This document shows, piece after piece, positions 59,521 to 64,000 of a DNA stretch of 64,000 nucleotides (positions within the stretch are counted from its first letter, which is position 1; each line of letters opens with the position of its first letter). Both the position numbers and the translations under genes were made by a program. Source of the stretch: an uncultured Pseudomonadota bacterium (GTDB taxonomy: Bacteria; Pseudomonadota; Gammaproteobacteria; Ga0077536); assembly GCA_903825645.1 (NCBI GenBank), contig CAIKBL010000027.1, forward strand, positions 137,321 through 201,320. The letters run 5' to 3'. The notes beneath the pieces are model-generated. The model saw only the letters and a list, made by a program, of their open reading frames with translations. It was not told the origin of the DNA and did not search any database.

Positions 59521-60627
59521 ACGCCACCCTGGAGACCGTTCCGGTCGTCCCGCGCGTCTCCTATAGCGCCGGAAACCGCTCTCCCGTCGTGAAGTCTGCA
59601 GCCTTGAGCGGTTTTCGAGACGATTTTTTGATCCGAGATAGCTTTTCTCCTCCTGTCACTTCACGTTACGCCGCTCCGGTGCAAACCAATAGTGACCTCG
59701 TCGATGTGTTAGTTTCCGGCGTGGAAAAATACGTTAATGAGCTTCCGGTCTCTGCGTTCGATCGGGAGACGCTGTTTGACGGTCTGCGTTCTCCGTCAGT
59801 CAGTATGAAAAAATTGAGGCCACCGTTAATCTGACGCAGGAATTCCCTTTCGGGCAGGACGTTCCGACTGGCTGTTTCTAATCACGTATGAGCGCTTGTC
59901 TCGAAAATCCTGTCAGCGACCGTGTAGGGGCTGATCCCGGTTTGGACTCTACCCTATCGGGTAGACTGCATGCCGGGAATCCGCGTGTTTGCCCAGGGCC
60001 ATGATCCGCGTTCCCCTTTATCAGCTCCACAAGACATGTCGTTTTATTTCACCGGGACAGTGCGGGCACCGAACCTCGAGACCCTCCGATTCTGTGCCGT
60101 TGCCGCTCAGCTGACTTCGATGGGGGAGCTTTGGACGAGACCGTCCGGCTGTTGGCGCTTCGCTGGCTCGAGGCCGGTGCGACGGCGAGTTAGGGTACGG
60201 TCGTGGAGCTGTGCAACTTTCCCCAGAAGTTTCCAAATCCGGCGGTGGTCCTTAAGTACGCACTGGCAAGGGAAATCCTTCTCGAAGCGTATTGGAAAAG
60301 TGTCCAGTCTCCGGGCCAAGTGCTCTTCCTCGGTGAGCCCCTGGCCGCCCCGTTTGCGCCCACTGCCGCGTTTCCCTGACGGGGCCACCTGCGCTGACCT
60401 TTCCGCACACCCCCATTCGCGCCATCGACAAGCAATGGGTCCCGCTCGAAGACGGAGGCCATGACTTAAGTTCCCGATCGCAGGGTCGCTACCGGGACAG
60501 GAGCGGAAGTCCTGTCAGCCAAGAAAATGTGAACTCGGTCGCATTTTTGAGATCGCGGTGCATGGCGAATCACGACCAATGCGTATCGTGCAGGATTTCC
60601 GGAAGACGCTGTCCACGGAGATAAAAA
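59521..60627. other. No supported gene; accessory spacer DNA
   Basis: About 1.1 kb. An 81-codon frame (59589-59834) has no ribosome binding site I trust and no recognisable sequence, so I do not call it. The repeat copy B lies at 59887-59940. Between 59970 and 60470 both strands have long overlapping frames without recognisable domains; the minus-strand text (for example RKRGGQ and VRCPHC) only loosely recalls transposase zinc segments. Confidence 0.45.
59887..59940 (+). repeat. Imperfect direct repeat, copy B (54 bp)
   Basis: Partner of 58761-58814; both are direct and in the same orientation. On the minus strand both can be read as similar peptides (ISPxxVAxxxFET), so the repeat may be the remnant of a coding end rather than a recombination site. 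Confidence 0.6.
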
Positions 60628-60836
60628 TGAAAGCGAACCGATTAATAGACCGGCGCGTTGCGCGTTTCCCGGGCTACCACGACATGAACGGCGAGTTCGT
60701 GCCCTTCTCGATGTCGGACGAGGTCTTCCGGCGGGCCCGGAAGCTCGGTGCCCGCGTGCTGCTGCGCCTTCAGCTGGGCGATGAGCAACAGCTGCAAGGC
60801 CTTTTTTACACGAACGACCACAGTCTCCAGCGCTGA
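60628..60836 (+). CDS. Small hypothetical protein
   Basis: A 69-residue frame begins at ATG 60628, preceded by ACGGAGATAAAA. It reads ANRLIDRRVARFPGYHD and DEVFRRARKLGARVLLRLQL. It is basic and partly helical. I do not recognise it. The longer frame from 60558 has no better start. It lies 87 bp before the SirB1-like gene in the same direction. Confidence 0.35.
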
Positions 60837-60923
60837 AGCTAGGTCGCCCGGCGCGCAGTAGAGACGCTGCCGCGGCGGCGCCGACAGGGCATAATGGGGC
60901 CCCTGAATCGCGGGATCCGTGTC

Positions 60924-61697
60924 ATGCCCGATACTCGTCCGCTGGCGGCGGATTTTACGCATTTCGCCCGGCAACCCGACACGGTGCTGGAAGGCGCCCT
61001 GTTGGTCTCCCGTTTGGTCGATCCCACGACAGATGTCGCGTGGTGCCGTGAGGAAATTTGTCGACTCGCGGCGCAGGTCACGAGGCCGGGCGACCCCGAG
61101 GCGGTGCTGGGTGCTCTCCGTGAGGCCGGGTTCGCGGGTGCCGTGGATTACTATGAGACACGGAACAGTGCCCTGCAGTTCGTGCTCAAGGCGCGCCAGG
61201 GGATCCCCATCACGCTGGCGGTGGTCGTCATCGGGGTTTCCGCAGAGGTCGGGCTCGCCGCCCATGGGATCAACTTTCCCGGCCATTTCCTGGTCGCGCT
61301 TAACCAGACACTCGTTGATCCGTTCACGCTAGAGCCGGTGGATGACCTGGATCGGCGACGCCGGATCCGGGCCAGCGGTGTCCCGTCCGCACAAGCCCTC
61401 AGACCCGCAAACGCCACCGACATGGTCCTGCGTATGCTGAACAATCTGCGCGGCCTCGCCGTGACCCAGAAAAATCTACCGCTTGCGCTTGAATACAGTG
61501 ATTACCAGCTGATCCTCGCCGGCGATAACTATCTTCTGCGTCTGGTCCGCGCAGATCTCTGGCACGAGATAGGCCTGCCGGCGCGGGTCGCGGACGAGCT
61601 TCGGGCAGCGCTTGTCCTAGCGCCGGATCCGGCCACAAAACGGCAGCTCGAGACGCGTCTGTCCCAACTGTCCGGACAACGTCCTACCCTGCATTGA
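60924..61697 (+). CDS. SirB1-like transglutaminase/tetratricopeptide protein
   Basis: This 257-residue protein has VDYYETRNSALQFVLKARQGIPITLAVVV, shown in parts as YYETRNSALQFVLKARQGIP, then GINFPGHFLVAL with the His seen in this family, and a C-terminal TPR-like helical stretch (LALEYSDYQLILAGD and LRADL-type repeats, residues about 185-255). SirB1 proteins have a transglutaminase-like fold but unclear activity. ATG 60924 matches the usual start; the frame is open to 60894. Confidence 0.82.
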   Translation: MPDTRPLAADFTHFARQPDTVLEGALLVSRLVDPTTDVAWCREEICRLAAQVTRPGDPEAVLGALREAGFAGAVDYYETRNSALQFVLKARQGIPITLAVVVIGVSAEVGLAAHGINFPGHFLVALNQTLVDPFTLEPVDDLDRRRRIRASGVPSAQALRPANATDMVLRMLNNLRGLAVTQKNLPLALEYSDYQLILAGDNYLLRLVRADLWHEIGLPARVADELRAALVLAPDPATKRQLETRLSQLSGQRPTLH

Positions 61698-61808
61698 TCT
61701 AAAAGCGCCCTAAAAGGCCCGGGCGACGATCTCGGGCAGGTGTGTACGCGCTTGTTCATAAACTGAACAGACTTGGGGTAGCATGCGTTCAAGTTATGAA
61801 CGCCAGCC

Positions 61809-62030
61809 ATGATTACTAACCGCGAAGAAGCCCTGACGCTCGAATTGCTGTCCGCCATCGGTGCCCGAAGCGATGTGACGCAGCGACATCTGGCCGACCG
61901 GCTCGGCGTCGCCTTGGGTCTCTATTCGACAGGCCTTGCAAGACTGCGAGGCGCGCGGATTCCGGCGGCTTCTTCTGGCGGGGATCTCCGAGCTCGCGGA
62001 AATTACGTGGACGACGTACCCCCTTTTTGA
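61809..62030 (+). pseudogene. Broken winged-helix regulator
   Basis: The first 40 codons read ALTLELLSAIGARSDVTQRHLADRLGVALGL, quoted in parts as LELLSAIGARS and TQRHLADRLGVALGL, a winged-helix opening found in regulators near exopolysaccharide genes. In a second frame the text then jumps to RQALQDCEARGFRRLLLAGI and SELAEITW, a C-terminal piece of the same type of protein. About 50 middle residues are missing and the frame changes, so this is an internally deleted copy. Confidence 0.55.
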
Positions 62031-62092
62031 AACGTAGACGAAGACTTGAGTTGACGTGCGCTCAGGCCAAACTACTGCGTGGTTCGGGGAAT

Positions 62093-62105
62093 GTGACCGC
62101 CGTTT
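62093..62105. repeat. Inverted repeat of the IS end (left arm)
   Basis: GTGACCGCCGTTT here pairs with AAACGGCGGTCAC at 62182-62194 (perfect 13-bp inverted repeat). The related AAACGGTCACGC lies at 62162-62173. Multiple copies at an end fit an IS21 transposase-binding array. Confidence 0.65.
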
Positions 62106-62131
62106 TCGCGTCATCGTGACCGATGACGCGA
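62106..62131. repeat. 26-bp perfect palindrome inside the IS end
   Basis: TCGCGTCATCG, a TGAC loop, then CGATGACGCGA form a strong hairpin directly next to the terminal repeat. It could stop read-through from neighbouring genes or serve as a transposase site. Confidence 0.7.
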
Positions 62132-62262
62132 GTCTGGGTGGCTATGGTTAAATATTACCTCAAACGGTCACGCTCGCCATGAAACGGCGGTCACGATAGC
62201 GTGTAAGTCCTGATGCGAGGCCGGTGCGCAGCCGGTCATAGTTTGTTTCTCTCGGATTTTCG

Positions 62263-62977
62263 TCACGATTCCCCGGTCAAGGTTAGCTTGTGGGCGGCGT
62301 GCAGCAGTCGGCCCAGAAGCGCATTAGCCAGCGTCGGATCATTCAGATAAGCATGCCAGTGCTCCACCGGTAACTGACTGGTAATCACGGTTGAGCGGGT
62401 ACCTACCCAATCATTGAGGACCTCGAGCAGACCACTGCGCTCCGCCTGATTGAGTGGCGCAAGCCCCCAGTCATCCAAAATCAGCAAGTCGGTTTTCGCC
62501 AGACTGGAAAGGCGCTTGCCGAAATTGCCGTCGCCATGGGCAATGCGCAGCGCCTCGAACAGGCGTGGTGCGCGCACATACCCCACCGATAGCCCCTGGC
62601 GGCAGGCGGCATTGCCCAGTGCACACGCCAGCCACGTCTTGCCGCAACCGGTCGCGCCGGTCAGCACCAGATTCTGATGCGCTCGAATCCACTGGCAACT
62701 CCCGAGCAGCGCCATCAACGCCTTGTCCAGTTTGCGCCCGCCGCCGTAACGTACCTCCACAAGACAAGCCTAGCTGGACTTGAGTTTGGCTTCGCGCAGC
62801 AACCGGCCAACGCGGCGATTCTCATGTCAGGTGTGCTCCCGGTCCACCAACAGGGCGAAGCGCTCTTCAAACGACAGGCCCAGGGTCGCGGTGCTAGTCT
62901 GCTGTGCGGCAAAGGCGGCCGCCATGCCCGGTAGGTGCATGCGCATTCAGGGTTTGCAACGTTTGTTCCCTCAACAT
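62263..62977 (-). pseudogene. istB: istB, ATPase helper of IS21 transposition, with two stops and a frameshift
   Basis: The intact C-terminal part has [19 protein letters not shown] (Walker A GATGCGKT) and [13 protein letters not shown] (Walker B). The N-terminal part reads MLREQTLQTLN, then is out of frame around 62940, then MAAAFAAQQTSTATLGLSFE and ERFALLVDREHT. TGA at 62829-62827 stands where a Trp codon is expected, and TAG at 62772-62770 where a Gln is expected. Each differs from the sense codon by one transition. The remaining 165-residue ATPase portion could still be expressed from GTG 62760 but would lack its N-terminus. Confidence 0.88.
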
Positions 62978-63862
62978 ACGGTCTCTCTCCTTGGTCCGTG
63001 GTAATAATCCGGGCCACGGACATTGGCGTGGTCCGGAAGGGGTAGCTCGGCTTGCGCCGCACTAAAAACGGGTTGGTGATCCAGGCCCTTCTCCAGAATC
63101 GAGGCCACGGATCGATAGCGATGTGCCCCAATGGCCAAGGCGCGTGTACAGGCTGCCTCCATGCGGGCTCGCCCGGCGGTACGCGCCAAGCGCATCAAGC
63201 CCAGGCAGGCGCAGTAGCCTTGCTCGGGATGCTGCTTCGCATTGATCAAGCGCTTGACCAGTTCGCCGGTGGCGGGACCGACCGATGCCGCCCAGTGCAT
63301 CAACCGACCGGGTGACCAGTCGGCGTGCGCCCGATGCGCCGCCGGCATGTGGTCCGCCACCGTGGTATAGCCGCCTTTTGCGCGCGTTACGCGCATGACT
63401 GGCCACCCGACGGCTTTTGGCCAGCACTTCGACGGTCGCGGGGGTGATGCGCAATTCGACGACTTGGTGCACCAGCGCATGGGGCACGCTGCAGTAATGA
63501 CCCGCATATTCAATGTGGTGGTCGATATTGACGCTGGCGCGCTTCCACTCGGCCATGACAAAGCCGGTGGTCGGTAACGCCTGCAGGTACGGCGCATCCC
63601 ATTGTGCGAAGGCCTCCGTTCGGCAACCCGGGAGCTTCTTGAACGGACGATTATTCAACGTGGGCAGCAGGCGCGCCATGATCCATCGCTCGACAAGCTT
63701 AACGCCAAACTCAACTTTGGCCTTTTCTGGTGGCTTCCGGAGCCGAGCCGGGATGACCACGGTGCCGTAATGATGCGCGAACTCGGTCGTGACACGGGTG
63801 AGTTCCGGCTCGTAGCGGTTGGCTACCGTGAACAGGGCACGCGGATTGTCGTGAACGATGAG
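62971..63862 (-). pseudogene. istA: istA, IS21 transposase, frameshifted and 5'-truncated
   Basis: The first frame has LIVHDNPRALFTVANRYEPEL, quoted in part, YGTVVIPARLRKPPEKAKVEF and NNRPFKKLPGCR, followed by NIDHHIEYAGHYCSVPHALV. After RVASHAR a single extra A in the tract at about 63376-63379 shifts it; the other frame continues GGYTTVADHMPAAHRAHADW and ends RRETVC at 62971. The N-terminal third (helix-turn-helix and the first catalytic Asp) is missing. Confidence 0.88.
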
Positions 63863-64000
63863 CTTTCTCACTGCATCCACTGCTTCGCCGAGATACTTGG
63901 AGACGTGGAATTTGTCATGCACGATGTCGGCCTGCGGCATGCATTGTTTGGTTGCACTCATGTACGCCGGCCACATGTCCATGGCCACCGCTTTGACCGA
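63863..64000 (-). pseudogene. Fragment of an ISL3-family transposase fused in frame to istA
   Basis: The frame enters from the right edge with VKAVAMDMWPAYMSAT and continues QADIVHDKFHVSKYLGEAVDAVRK, the DDE-domain text of ISL3 (IS1001/IS204) transposases. At about 63863 it passes without a break into IS21 IstA sequence (LIVHDNPRAL). The rest of the ISL3 gene lies outside the window. Confidence 0.75.

Larger units (their letters stand above)
62092..64000 (-). mobile_element. IS21-family insertion element, decayed, truncated at its 5' side and fused to an ISL3-type fragment
   Basis: istB and istA-like frames run leftward with the usual short overlap. The downstream end begins with TGTGACCGCCGTTTT at 62092, fitting the 5'-TGT ends of IS21 elements, and holds inverted copies of GTGACCGCCGTTT. 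The upstream (right-hand) boundary is replaced by an ISL3-type transposase piece. Both genes are broken, so the element is inactive by itself. Confidence 0.7.

Noticed and set aside
59589..59834. 81-codon frame after the second toxin gene
   Set aside because: No ribosome binding site, no recognisable sequence, and position in eroded DNA.
59970..60464. Possible transposase or zinc-ribbon gene on either strand
   Set aside because: Pieces such as RKRGGQ and VRCPHC are too short and in different frames; no consistent family text.

Overview
The window is a GC-rich chromosome segment that looks gammaproteobacterial. The best evidence is the gene order coaBC-algC-argB-slmA (15.9 kb core at about 12.3-17.4 kb), followed by a convergent yggS-proC-yggT-metX-metW-pyrE run and by twitching-motility ATPases (pilT, pilU) transcribed away from yggS. 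I cannot name the genus. The backbone is densely packed, with many start/stop overlaps (ATGA, GTGA, TGATG).

Layout. 1-5.2 kb: the end of one ABC transporter, mutM, and a Gld-type ABC transporter (ATPase, permease, auxiliary membrane protein). 5.4-6.6 kb: a fatty acid desaturase closed by a perfect terminator hairpin. 6.6-11.6 kb: an accessory island with a tyrosine integrase, frameshifted relics of conjugation genes (DUF2840 and a DUF3363-type relaxase), a parDE module with an operator-like palindrome, and lower-GC cargo that includes a frameshifted SET-domain gene. 11.6-26.2 kb: housekeeping genes (rpmG, rpmB, coaBC, a membrane-anchored AlgC, argB, slmA, pyrE, metXW, yggT, proC, yggS), then pilT, pilU and a third PilT-family ATPase. 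26.2-31.7 kb: a luciferase-like monooxygenase, a kinase-fold phosphotransferase, a two-module VOC protein and an acyltransferase/AMP-ligase fusion. 31.8-33.0 kb: a PAS protein and a decayed higBA pair. 33.0-39.2 kb: a phenylacetate operon (paaI-K-A-B-C-D-E-tetR) with a TetR-type palindrome upstream. 39.3-45.5 kb: an SrkA-like kinase, an SDR, an NfeD/SPFH pair, a ferritin-like/VIT1 transporter, a second kinase-fold protein and a coiled-coil protein. 45.6-55.5 kb: a glycosyltransferase broken at a G7 tract, a PreP-type protease, a HAD hydrolase, yajQ, two small conserved proteins and a 1081-residue cNMP-cNMP-rhodanese-coiled-coil protein. 55.3-58.5 kb: DUF465, PilZ, and a MoxR/VWA pair. 58.5-64 kb: a second accessory zone with a truncated gene, a RelE/ParE-type module between imperfect repeats, a SirB1-like gene, a broken regulator and a decayed IS21-family element fused to an ISL3-type fragment.

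Functional themes. The paa genes encode activation of phenylacetate (PaaK) and epoxidation of the CoA-ester ring (PaaABCDE), with a rescue thioesterase (PaaI); the ring-opening and beta-oxidation genes are not in the window. PilT/PilU and PilZ fit surface motility and c-di-GMP control. The two accessory zones hold many independent broken genes, which suggests repeated acquisition and decay. The least explained objects are the 1081-residue signalling protein, the G7-interrupted glycosyltransferase, the membrane/SET gene and the third retraction ATPase. All calls come from reading the sequence; no database search was run.
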